Positions 11,949-23,868 of a DNA stretch of 64,000 nt are shown piece by piece. The stretch covers positions 443,356 to 507,355 of the forward strand of contig ML976701.1 in NCBI GenBank assembly GCA_010015655.1, given 5' to 3'. The translations under genes were made by a program, and so were the position numbers. The notes beneath the pieces were generated by a model. It saw only the letters and a program-made list of their open reading frames with translations. It was not told where the DNA came from and did no database searches. Every line of letters begins with the position of its first letter. Position 1 is the stretch's first letter. The stretch is from Bimuria novae-zelandiae CBS 107.79. Its lineage: Eukaryota; Ascomycota; Dothideomycetes; Pleosporales; Didymosphaeriaceae.

Positions 11949-14757
11949 ATGTTTCGCAACCGGTATGCGCTCTCGTCCTGTTCCGACCTGTAGACGGCTT
12001 TTGGTTGTGCGCTGTGCGTCGCGCGCATAGCCAGCCCAGCTCTGGTACCTATGCTGACCGCTTCGCAGGACCAATTCGCAGAAGCCGAATGAAGAGCTCC
12101 TTCAGAACTTTAGAGCGACCTTTCCTCACCTCGCTAATACTACGCGCTCGCAATCCCTCACGAATGTTGAAGGGCCCTCTCTCGCGGATGCGCTCGATGT
12201 AGCTCAGACGGCTCGGTAGGTTTCCGCACCTGGCGCGCGCCGACTCCCGATAAGTCGCGATGTGTTTACGACGTCGCATCTTATCCTGCAACTCGTGCCG
12301 CAAGCGCTGAACTTGTGTTTTCGAACCTAAGAATGAACCTTACTAACAGATCTACTCAGGAACTTCGGTGACCAAGAAGACATCAAAGATGCAGATCCGA
12401 CGCCGCGGGGGAATAACGAGCCATGGCGCTTTACGCCTTCGCTCCTCGACCCCAATAGCTTCGCTTTCTCCTCCTTTGCCAATCAGCCTCCTGGGTACTA
12501 CACTCCTACCCCGGGTGGAACTAACACTCTCTATCACAGCCAGGCTGGCGACCTGCACACGCCCGGTTTCAGCTTTGGCTTGGGCACACCGCTGTCATTA
12601 CCTACTTCAGAAGGCGCCCTGAATGCCGCACAAACAGCGCCGACTACTCAGCTTCACGGCTTCAACCCTCATGGTTTGAGCACGCATCATCACTTCACGA
12701 ATCAGAACCCTTTTGCGATGCAGGCTCAACATGCGCCTGCTTTCGCGCCGCATCAGTTCACTCACCAGCCTTCCGTCTTTGAACAACAACATGCGCCAAT
12801 GACTCGAACGCACGAGAACTCTCCAATGGACAACATCGTGCCCGAGGTGGAGATGCAGGAGCATCAATCGCCTTTGATGGGCTTCGCTCCCCAGCATCAG
12901 GCTTTTGAAGAGAATGTTCCACCTCCTGCTGCCCCTTTGCCGGGTGAAAAGTCAGTGATTCGAGAGTGGCGCACAGCTGTTGATTTGCTTACACGGCCCA
13001 GTTTCCGCTATCACGTTACTCTGAATGCACCGACAGCAATGATCAAAAGTGCCGACGAGATCCCAGTAACATATCTCAACAAGGGACAGGCGTACACGAT
13101 CTCCCTTGTGGACACGGCGCCAATACAGAACTCGGCCACCCCCTTACAGTATCGGACTTACATCCGCATTTCTTTCGAGGATGAACAGCAACGGCAACGT
13201 CCAGCATCGTGCTGGCAGCTATGGAAAGAGGGCCGCGGCACGAACGAGGCGCATCAAAGAGGCGGCCGCCTGCAAGCCGTTGAGTTCGTCGATCCGAGCC
13301 AAGTGGGTGGTGTTGAAGTCCAAGGACGGCCCAAGATCGAGCTCGACACTGCGTCGTTTGATGGGTTCGCCGTTACATGGTCACCCGTTCACAACGCAGC
13401 TCCTGAGTGCTCACTTGCCGTCCGCTTCAACTTCCTTTCTACCGACTTCAGCCACTCGAAAGGCGTCAAGGGGATTCCAGTTCGGTTATGTGCCAAGACG
13501 GAGTTGCTCACCAGCGCGCCAGGATCTCCCAAGGGTTCGACGCAATCTGAGCTCTGCTATTGTAAAGTAAAACTGTTCCGGGATCACGGTGCGGAAAGAA
13601 AACTCTCCAACGATGTCGCGCATGTCAAGAAAACCATCGACAAGCTTAAACAGCAGATTGCTCAGGTCGAATCTGGGATGAAGGATTTTGGCAAGCGAAA
13701 GCGCAGTGGATCAATATCGAAATCTGGACCCAGCCAAAGACCCGGCAAAGTGCAGAAGCATAAGAGGACATGGTCAATGTCATCGAACAGCGAATCTGGA
13801 GGTCGGCCAGCCGCCGAAGAGGATCTTCATTTCAAACTCGCCAGCTTGCAGGACATGTTTAGCTCCACAAGACCAGTCAGCGTACTTTACCTCAAGGGAG
13901 AAGAGAGCGACGACCCAGACCTTCACCCGGTGCAACTTACAGGGTCACCACCGGAACTTCAAAGAAGCGATACGAACCCGTCAGTTGACACGACCATGTG
14001 GGAACGGCAAAGCTCCCATACTGGAGCTACATCTTCAGTCGTCTCGCCGACCCCCAGTCACCAATCCTTACATTCTGAAAAGCGACAGGGTTCTACCTTC
14101 AAACATCCCACTCCATTTCCACCCAGTCGCATGTCTTCAAACGAATGGCGCAATCTCCCTCAGACTGCAACAGGCGAATTCAAAGCCCATGGCATCACTG
14201 CCGGTTCCGACGTTCCGACGAAGGTGCAGAGGCCGTACGGTGACGATCATGCCCTATCTGGTTGGATCGAAGCTTTAGGCGTCGATCAAACCTACCAGCC
14301 TCCACCCGAGCCAATGATCAAGCCAGGTACGTAACGGTCCTTACTTTCATATACATCATATGCTAATTAAAGGATCACAGTTGCGTGTTTCTTCGTGCAG
14401 CCCCGCGTCGCCGGTAGACAGCCGGAAGATAACTACTTCCGAGCAGTCTATCTCATGGAGCGAACCGTAAAGGAACTTGTCGCCGGCATCGCCCGAAAGA
14501 TCAACATAGAACCCACGAAAGTTACACGCACCATCCGCGTCAATCAAAAGGGCCTACAGATACTTCTGGATGATGACGCCGTCCAGGCTATACCAGAGCA
14601 GCAGGACATGACCGCCGAATTTCAGAAGACAATACCTCCAACACAGCCTATGAAGCGAGAATGGGACGCGGGCCCGACAGACATTCAAGTTGACGGCGAC
14701 ATCAATGTGGTTGAGAACGTGAACTCTACTGGTTACGAACTCCGACTCCTATACTGA
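11949..14757 (+). CDS. CP2/grainyhead-type transcription factor (834 aa)
   Basis: Four exons: 11949-11962, 12069-12215, 12360-14326 and 14381-14757. Introns of 106, 144 and 54 nt have GT...AG ends, and phases match throughout. A very short first exon (MFRN plus two bases) leads into the conserved N-terminus. Residues of about 120-240 are Gln/His/Pro-rich. Residues of about 250-475 form the CP2 DNA-binding domain, an immunoglobulin-like fold related to p53; visible blocks include FRYHVTLNAPTAM, IPVTYLNKGQAYTISL, YRTYIRISFEDE and SLAVRFNFLSTDFSHSKGVKG. A linker rich in Ser and basic residues follows. The C-terminal domain, from VACFFVQPR to the stop, resembles the dimerisation region. Grainyhead/CP2 factors in filamentous fungi act in the nucleus and control cell-wall and conidial-separation genes; that role here is inferred from the family. 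Confidence 0.9.
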
Positions 14758-17700
14758 ACGGCCGACGGACTACTGCATCGTTTTGCCCGTCTGCGCTCGC
14801 ACTCGACCCTACCATTTTAATGACCTACGTAATGATATTGTACTTCTTGTACACACTCGGAATGCTGGTTGGTTGTTTGGGAAAGATACCTATACACCGG
14901 TCCATTTCGTTACTTCGATTCTTCAACACCTTTCGGCGTTTTACTTCTGCTTATTTTTCAAGATACCAATGCTCCTAGGCGAGCTCTTGCCGCTACCCTT
15001 CGTATGTTGATTCGTTTTACGATACCCATTATTCTCCTCGTGAGGTCTTTGCTTTGGAGGAGATTGGATTTGAGGACTGGTACATTTGAGGACAGATTTG
15101 GTCGCAGTTTTAACCATACACGATACGCTTGGAAGCGAATGGAGGTGGTGTTCTCTAATGTACGGGACGGTCAGGGAGGCACGGCAATACACACGCATGG
15201 ATTGTACATATAGCCCACGGAGGATGGGCAGCGGGTCGACTTTCGATGAGAAGGCGCACTCGAATTACCTTTGGCAGAGATCGTCTTTTCCCCACGGAAA
15301 TCTATCAGACAGCAGCGTCAAAGTACATCTTTCTCCATCACACTCCCTTGGTCTCGTCTCGTGTCTCTTCACTTCACTAGTGCACTTTCCGTTTACAGTT
15401 TAGTTCATTTCACGCTACTCTACATATCGACAACACCGAAGAGCATCGGATTTACGGATCCTTCACATGGAATTCGCAACAAGGACTGGCCCGCCGAAAT
15501 CGTATAGTGCCCTCCCCAACCTAGGTCGAGCCTAGGTCCAGCCCACCGGAGCGAGTCAAGCGGCACGAGACCCCATCTGCCGGCCACCGGCGCGCTTCTA
15601 AATCGCGCCATCTACTCCCTCTACCAGCCTCGCGCTCGCGACAGGGGGCGCTCATTGATCAGCCCGCATCGGAGGTTGCGCCAGCGGAGTTTGGCCCGCT
15701 GGCAGCGCAGCGCGAGCATCGGGCCGCGCGGGTCTTGGCAAGCTTCGGAGGTGCTTAAAATGCTTTAAAGTTACGGGAAACCCTTACTAAAGGGTAATTG
15801 TCCGACCGTTGGAAAAGGAGTTCTATGTACTCTAAAGCAAAGGGGTTTTTATTTGCAGCGCGCTTGGTGGTTTGGTACATGCATAGGGAAGGGGGGCTGA
15901 CATGAGATGGAGATTGCGCTGTGTTAGGCTAGGGAGGCGTTGGTTTGACGGCGAGCTTGTCGTCATTGTGCAGGAGGGAGGTGGCCAGTTAGATAGGAGG
16001 TTCGATGTTTTGGACGCGCGGGTGATATGAGGGCCAGAGAGAGGGCGGTACGCTTGACACGTCGGTGTGCCACACTGGCGCAGGAGCGTTTCGTGGAGGA
16101 GGGGGCGGGAGGGAGGATTGGGGGTGAGAGGTTCGAGTGTGTAATGCGCTTGGAAGCTTCACGTAGTCTCTGGAGTGTGTTACTGGACACGTCTCCTGAG
16201 ACTATCATGACTCTTCTGCGTGGAATAACGTTTATTGGTAGCACGCAGATCAATTTCTAGTCTGCTTTATAGCAACCCAGAAGGTGTCGCTCTTCAGGCA
16301 GTTTTGCACGTGCTTCGCGGCAGCGTGTGGGGTGGAAGTTGAGGTGATTCTCCGAGGGGGTTGTTGGGGATCGACGGAACCGTGGAAAATGGCCAGAAGG
16401 TGTCAAGCCACAGCCACTGCAGGGATGGTCCCAGTATCTAAGCCAGGAACGCTGGTCTGAATGACAACGTGGGAACGAGCTTCAGCAGTGCGACCTTCCT
16501 GTCCTGCATGCTCCGATCACAGACCCACATTGCATCACACAGAAAATTGTCCTGCGGCGGTGTCCTTGCGTCTTTGGTAAAGTCCCCAAGAGGAGCTACT
16601 GTATAGCGACGCGTACCTCTTCCTTCGTGCAAATGCATTTCATATTGGACCCTATCGTGGACTCCGAGAAGTCCTGGAAACTCTTCCGAGACGCGACGCG
16701 CAGCTCGTGTTAGTGATTTATGACTGCAATGGAATGTGAACCAATGAATGGGCCAAGAGGTGAGATGCGCTGGAGATGGAGATGGGAATTCGGGATGTCG
16801 ATCTTGAAGATCCCTCTGCTGTGCCACAGCGGTTTGCCACTCCGCTCTTACGCTGAAACGTCGCGCTGTGGCGAGTGCGGAATACTTGCCACAGCGGCTC
16901 GGGATGGCGTGAGGCGTTCAGTATGATAGGGCTACCGAAGGGACTTACGTGTATGGTGGTGCGGAGAAAGGTAATTATGGATGGCTGAAGCATGTTCGAT
17001 CGGGTTCAATGGAATCACTGTGGGCTATGAGCGGCTTTGCTGCAACCAGGGCTACGCGTCTTTGTCGCCACAGTCGTTGTGAGGTGCTTCTGTGGTGTTC
17101 CAATTGTTCGACTATACAGTAATCGTTGCGCAAGGCAAGCGGTGTAAACTTGTGAGTTGTACTGAACCCTTCGACCCTTCAGTCCTGATATGTCTGCAAA
17201 CGGTTTGGCGCCGTGGCTTTCCCTGATTGACGACACCACACGAGCAAGCGACCCGAATGCATGGACTTGGACGTGGGGATAAGCTTAAGGCGTGAGGGAG
17301 CTAGACTGGCACGGGAAAGTAGTCTGCCAAACGATATGTCCCCTCTCGTATCTGTCTCTCTGCACTGCCACAGGTTGTCTAGTTCGCTACTGCCCTCTGA
17401 CCTGCAGATGCTCAAAAGAGGGGTAAATCATGCTTGTCGGGATGCCTGAGCTAGAGGCTGCATACCTAGCTTCGTGTTTTTGCTATTCACCACCCTCTAC
17501 AACTAAGGAAGTGTCCGAGGAGACCGGGTATTTCAGACAAACCGAGCAATTCACGGAAGATGCGGAGTTCCAACCAGGCATGACGCACGGCTCGCTTTTC
17601 CTCGGTAAGATCACCGATCGTAACTCGATATCCGCATCGCGCACACAACCCCTGTGGGACGCTGCATTAACAACCGAGCCCAGGGCAACCGTTTAACGGG

Positions 17701-18314
17701 TCCCGTGACTCGCCTCGCAGCTATACCCTTGCGACCTCATTTCGTCATGCAGCGCAGGGGTCCGTCGTAAGCTCTTGTCGCCATCTTGAAGTAACGCGGT
17801 GCTAGCTATTTCTACCCCTTTCTTTTTAGTGCTTGAGGCATAATCTGCGTCGAGCATGGCTGTTTACGATCGATCGATACCGTACTTGCGGTGCGGCATT
17901 GGCTGTGGTGTTTGACTTGCACACTTGTGCCTAAATGCACGGAGCTGCAGAGCTTCATATCGAACTGCATGTCCATCTCGGTTGCACTCCGTTTCGCTGG
18001 CGCAATGTTTCAGATACCCCCAGGGCTCTGCAGCGTGCAGATATTGCATCATGTGACGTCAGCAGCCAAAGACGCATTCTTACCGCATATTTACAGAGAG
18101 CCGTGTCGTGGACCAATAAAAAGTTCCTTCGAAGCAGTATGGGCCGAAAAGGATTCTGTGGCGTCGATATCGGGCAGAAGTCCACCAATACCGACTGCAG
18201 CCCGAGTGCAGGGATAGCTGGAACACTGCGGGTTGGTCGAGAAGCGTTTTCATCATTGTGAAGTTTTTGAAAGCAATAGTGTGGGAATGCATGAAAAGCA
18301 ATATTTACGGAGTA
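14758..18314. other. 3.5-kb gene-free region
   Basis: I find no convincing coding gene. The part next to 14757 is the likely 3' UTR of the CP2 gene. A GC-rich patch occurs at about 15520-15740 (GCGCG and CCGGC runs) and is not obviously coding. Small frames of 60-138 codons occur on both strands but lack motifs or splice logic. An unannotated non-coding transcript would be possible but nothing in the sequence shows one. Confidence 0.4.
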
Positions 18315-19606
18315 CTGTGGTATCAGGCAAAAGTGAGGTGAGTGGCCCGCGCACAGCAGGGGTGTTGCCAAGATGCTAAGCTATGTAAATTTCGCACGCT
18401 TATCCTCTCTTATATATAAATTTTAGTACCTAGTATAATTACCTTTTATATTAATTATAGCCTAGTATCTAACTAGTATACTTTTAATTAATTTTTATAC
18501 TTTTTATATAATATTCTGTAATTAACTATATATACGCTACTTACCCCTAAATAAATTAAAATAATACTACTTAATATAGTCCTTTATCTTATTTTATACT
18601 ACTTTAATTAAGTTAAGATCTAGCAAGAATACTAGCTAAAAAATAAAATAATTTTTTAACTAAATTTTTTTAATTATATAAGTAGTAGCGTGCCTAAGAG
18701 CGCTATTTTATATAAATTAAAAATATAAATTAAGGCGTAGCTACTTATAAATAAAAGATATAACTTTTTTATAATAGCTTTCTTTATTAATACTCTTCTA
18801 TTCCTTTTTTTAAAACACTAATAGCCCCTTCGTCGTACCTAAAAAGTAACCCTAGAATATCTAGCTACGCTTCTTACGTAGCTTCTTAATAATATAAAAG
18901 GGATCTAGTTCCTCTTTAGGGCGCCTAGTAACCTACTTTATATAATACTAGCTACTAGTTACTTAAGTTTCGTCGCTCTAAAGGATTATATACTACTACT
19001 AAGGAGACTAGTTAGCGTAAGCTTTTGCCTATATAAGGCGTAGCTAACAATTCTTCTTAGTAAGAGGAGGCTTAGTAAAAGTAATATAATAAGTATACTT
19101 CTTACTTTATAAAGTATTTTAAATTACGTATTTATTAACGCCCTAGTAAGTAAAGGGCCTTTTTATAAGGCGTAAAAAACTTATCTACCTCTTCTCTTAA
19201 AAAAAATTAATAAATGCTTTAAGCTAGTCTACTTATTTATTTATAAAAAAAAGTAAATAATTAGTATACTTTTTTAGCGTAACGCGTGCATTAATAATTA
19301 CGTAAGTAACTTATTTTTTTAAGACCTTAAGAAGGTTAGTAATAAATAGGTAAGTATACTTAGCAAGACGTAAGGTGCGTATCTAGAGGCGTTAGTCGCA
19401 AGTAAGGTATTAATAAGTTAGTATAGATAGGGGAGATATTGTGGTGATGTTATAGTGGACAGCACGCAACAGAGGTAACTTACACGCATTATTATATAAA
19501 TTACATGGAGCTAATGGTATTTCTGTCTAGTGGCGTCCGTTTTGTATCGAGTCAGGCATCCCTGCTGTGCGCAGGCCACTCACCTCACTTTTGCCTAATA
19601 CCACAG
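18315..19606. mobile_element. TA-flanked AT-rich DNA element with about 50-bp inverted terminal repeats
   Basis: The two ends are inverted copies. Left reads CTGTGGTATCAGGCAAAAGT from 18315, and the right end read on the minus strand from 19606 is CTGTGGTATTAGGCAAAAGT. The match continues through GAGGTGAGTGGCC to about 50 bp, and the mismatches are C/T transitions typical of RIP. A TA lies directly outside each end (18313-18314 and 19607-19608), consistent with Tc1/mariner/pogo-type target duplication. The 1.29-kb interior is extremely TA-rich, with almost no CpA and no open frame. I could not read a DDE motif, so whether this is a dead autonomous element or a non-autonomous one is open. Confidence 0.8.
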
Positions 19607-19608
19607 TA

Positions 19609-22006
19609 ACATCGGTCGCTCACTCAGGTCAAAATAAAGTCATGAAGCGGGGCCTTCGGGCCTTCTTCTTCGGCGTTGTTGCTCAATGACGAGATGTTTG
19701 TGTAAAGCACGGGCCATGACAATCGCCACTAAAAAACCCCAGTGTTGGGCGGTCAAGAAACGGAAAGCCATTGTGTCGGACACGGCTCGGCGGGTACTTA
19801 CCCAATGGAGAAAAGCGGAGAAATATCTGACCCATTAAAATCATCAGAAGAACCGCGCACGGGAATTTAAAAATATTGAAGAAACTATTTGTGGCGCATC
19901 CGATATGCTCAATTAGGTAAGGTCTTGACCGGCTTACAGGTGCTTGACCTCTGGGCAGAGAGCGTAGATGTTTATTGAATGCCTAAGTAGGCGGTGGATT
20001 TGCTCAAATGGTACGCTAAGCTGACGGACGGTATCCGAGCCAAGTACACTACTGAATTCCTTCTCACTGTGTTGTTACTCTATTGAAATTTCAAATGTCT
20101 CTTATCGTCGAGTATGATGCATGAGTCGGTGACGATTCATGAATGGGCGTGCGTGATGGAAGTCGAGTAGGATGAAATATCGTAGCGCAAGCCTCGGTAA
20201 GCCCACGCAGCAGGTACCAGGAGAGTAGCGAGCAGGCAACGATGCTTGCTGCCATTGAATAGCTTTTATAGAAGGAATTATGGTGGTTGGTGCTCCTCAA
20301 TTCTTCCAAGATATTGGACAGCCGCTGGTTCAGTACATTCCAAATGAACATCATAGGGACATAGAACGACTCAGCAGGCGCGCTTCGTAATGATAATCGT
20401 CATCAGGTCCGATTCCAGCGCGTCAAGTTTACGAGTACTCAAAACACACTCTAAGTGTCGGCGAGAAACATCTCTTTCGGTCTTCCAGAGTGAGCGACAT
20501 CTCTCATGAAAAGAAACGCTGAAATGTTTTGGATCATAGCGATGACCTTTCTAAATTACAGCGAACTCCGCATGAATTCAAAAGGTGGTGATTTTAGAGA
20601 ACTGCAGCAGTCCCATTGCAAGACTGTCAGTGTATTTTTCAGACACTAAGTCCGCACCATATATCCCAGGTGGGCGAGCTTTTGTAGACCTCACCGCACA
20701 ACCCATGGAGGAAGCGGATATTTTGTTTTGGACCACAGTCCCGCTGCCTATGTGTGCATATAGTATCCCTTTTTTGGTGTGAAGAACGGAACTGGAAAGA
20801 AAGGGTGGGGTATTTACCCTTCTCTGCTATGAACTAGATCTAAAAGGAAGGTGGTAACATGGTCGTAGTGATGATGAAACACATCGCCATCGGGCAGTCT
20901 GTAATCGTTGACTTGGAATCTGCCGTTCAACGGGCTTGCAAACTTTGTATGTTGAGAGGAGTTATAGCCCAATTTCATCGCAAGGCAGTCGTACTTCCAT
21001 CACTTAGCGGTGTGCGGGACGTATGGGCTGGCCATTTCGAAGGAAGTTCGATTTCACATTCAGAGACCAAGACCAATACAAAGACAACGAGAGCGAGAAC
21101 CCATGCGTTAGCCATGAAATTACAAGGTAGAGTAAAAAATTCGCATTATTTATTCATGTAATTTGTGCTACATGGCAACACAGGCTCTACTTATCGTTGT
21201 GACTCAGATTTAGTTTGTTTGAAAATACAGCTCGTGCTTACCATACATCCATGGATTGATACATGGAAGATGTGAAGGTGTTCTTAATTTGTCTTGAGCG
21301 CAACCGTGAACACTCAAAATTGCCGACATCGACATGCATGATGCCACCATGAGCCTAGGCGACGAAACCTCCGCCTTTCATAACCTCATCTGTGAAGAGG
21401 GTCCGACAAAGATCCAACGTATGAATAATTTCCGAGGTCACCATCGCAAGCCAGTTACCTCCCTTTCAACCTAAAACCAGCGTTTTGTTCTCGCAACACT
21501 GCGAATGCAGCAGTACAGGGGAGGAATAAATGATAGCAGATGACTACCATGCACTTTTTGCCTTTGTACAGCTTGCAAAGCTCACGGTCGTGATGTTTGG
21601 GTGGAGCGTTCACATGGTAGAGATGGTAAGATGGAGGTCCTTGAGAAAGGAAGAATGCGAATTATGCAAAAGGGGTCCTCGACGATGCCATCGTTTTCCT
21701 AGTTAGGTCGAGGAACGGAACGAGGTATCATAGCTCATGTAAGCCTGAGACAGTGCGAACAACCTAACGGAAAATACCCGCTGTCAGGTAATAGGAGCCA
21801 GGTAGATCTCGATCACGGGTACGACGACGAAGCAAGTCGAAAGCTGCGTCGATGAGCCGCCTACTGTGAGGATCATGATGCTAGATTTAACAAGCTTACA
21901 GCAAACGAAATGAAACACAGTCGCCAAAGAACAAAGAAAGTCGCCATGCATAACTCATAACAGATCCCACCCGACCCGACTTCGATACACTTCTCTCCCA
22001 TCTCCA
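19609..22006. other. 2.4-kb gene-free region
   Basis: Normal base composition after the element, with only short unsupported frames (20091-20354 minus, 20585-20782 plus, 20859-21161 plus). No domains, signal peptides or convincing introns. The end near 21960-22006 is the 3' flank of the minus-strand BTB gene. Confidence 0.45.
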
Positions 22007-23088
22007 TCACCTCCCCATAAAAATATCTCCACAACTCTCCGTCTCCTTATGCTCATGATAAACAGCGCACCGACTCCCATGCCACGGCTTACAGCTTTCC
22101 ACCCTCGTCCCACTTCCATTCCCACCCCACTTCCTCCTCCTGCCGTTCCCCCCAGCTTCATCCTCACCCTCCTCCTCACCCCCCGGAACCCTCCCATTCT
22201 CCCAACTCGCCACGCCCACCCCCTCCTCATAACACCTCACACACCACGCAAACAAACACATGTCGCACGCGACCGCACCCACCCTCGGCGGCAGCACAAC
22301 CCTACACCCCTCACACGCCCTAGTCGCCATCTGATTCAGCGGCAACCAGCTCTGCAAGCGATGCCTCATCATCGCCTGCTTACAGGGCTTCTTCAAGCGC
22401 ACGCACAACTCGCGCAAAAACCGTGCGTGCCATAAATCGCTGTGGCTAGCCAGCAGCCTATCCGTCTTCTTACACGCGAACAAGTCTAGCACGAGCTCGC
22501 GCACCTTCGCGCCCTCGCCGATCTCGTTGTACAAGATGCGCGTGTCGCTGGGCGTGAGCACGCTATTCGTCTGGTCGGCGAGGTCGGCGATCATGTCGAC
22601 GATGTAGTTGCGCAGGCCCTCGAAGCAGAAGCGGTCCGCGAGGATGTAGAGGTGGAGGAGCGTGTAGTAGGCGGGTTTGCCGTCTTTGAAGGGCGACGTG
22701 AGCGAGCCGGTGTACAGCCATGTGACGAGTAGCTCGAAGGTGTCGACGGAGACGTCGGCGAAGCGGAGAGATTGCGTTATGGTCTCGAGGAAGGGGCCGG
22801 TGAGGGCGGCGCGGAAGTAGGGCGATTGCGTGGTGAGAAGGGAGGTGTGTATGAGGAAGCGGATGGTTTTGGGTCCGCTGCCGATGAGGATCTCGGACGT
22901 TGTGGAGAAGTGGTTCGCGTTGGATCTATATGAATTAGCATTAGTTGAACTGAACTATCTTCATGGTGTTGCACGTGGATGTGGTGTGCGAACATCCCTT
23001 GCAGGGGATTGCCGACTCACCTTATCGATCCAGCAGACGTGCCGCTCACCGTGTAAGGCGGCGGCAATGTCGTGGGAACGCACGTCAT
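22007..23088 (-). CDS. BTB/POZ-domain protein with Cys-rich C-terminal segment (328 aa)
   Basis: Two exons on the minus strand: 23088-23021 and 22925-22007. The 95-nt intron has a GTGAGT donor, a CTAAT branch-like site and a TATAG acceptor. Residues of about 22-130 fit a BTB/POZ fold: SEILIGSGPKTIRFLIHTSL, SPYFRAALTGPF, VSVDTFELLVTWLYTGSL and YTLLHLYILADRF. This class mediates dimerisation and is often an adaptor for Cullin-3 ubiquitin ligases. The C-terminal part has a Cys cluster (ACEGC, then ACDMCLFAWCVRCYEEG) that could bind zinc, followed by a low-complexity Gly/Glu/Arg stretch. The start was chosen because it is the ATG that splices in phase. The target and partner are unknown. Confidence 0.85.
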
Positions 23089-23868
23089 TCTGTTTCCTAG
23101 GGTTGTCTTTTTTACTCGTCCAAAACAGGTATGGAGACGAAAGTTAGAAGCTCAGAGAAACCACGAGGCTATAGATACAGCAGCACAGGGTCTGCGCCCT
23201 CTTTTGAGCAAGCCCATATACTCGTCCGCTCGCGGAAAGTCTTTCAACACCATTGGAATGCACGGCAACTTATATTGCGTCCAGAAGCGTTGGACTCCGA
23301 TACCCGCCTGACAGACGCGCGCAGCCGTGATGGGTGAAAAGACAAAGGATGTTCGGCGAACGCGCTAGCAAACAGAATCCCGGAAACGGAAGACACGCCA
23401 ACAACCCAAACGCAGCTAAGACCATCACATCGTACTAAAATAAGTGTTTGAAGTTTGTCATATGAGATTGCTCGAATTATCAAGATATTGTAAGGTTCCA
23501 CGCCGGTGGGCGCTCAAAGTTATGTTGGGTTACTCACCAACCAAAGTACATACACGCCAAATCCACAGCCGCCAATTTTTTTATTTGAAAACCTGGGCGT
23601 CCAGGCCGCACATCGTAAGTGTGCTCGCGCCAACCTAGCGGAGTGAAGACACATGCATCCGCAGTATACACCTCAAGAAGCCGCGAGCTCCGACCCTCGT
23701 ACGCCGTGCTGTTAGATGCATGTGTGAACCAAGGTAAGAACTTGGCAGATCAATTGTTCCATCATCGGAAGTAATGGTCTAGCGAACGAGATTAAGCAGA
23801 CAATAGAGAGCATACTCTTCTGCTCATCGCTTAAATCCGGTGCTTTTCCGATTCTAGCTGAGTAAGCT
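23089..23868. other. intergenic region between two minus-strand genes
   Basis: Holds the promoter of the BTB gene and the 3' UTR of the KH-protein gene. Short frames on both strands at 23072-23640 are unsupported. Confidence 0.45.

Noticed and set aside
16438..16993. Minus-strand frames of 91-129 codons
   Set aside because: No motif, signal peptide or splice support; composition fits non-coding DNA.
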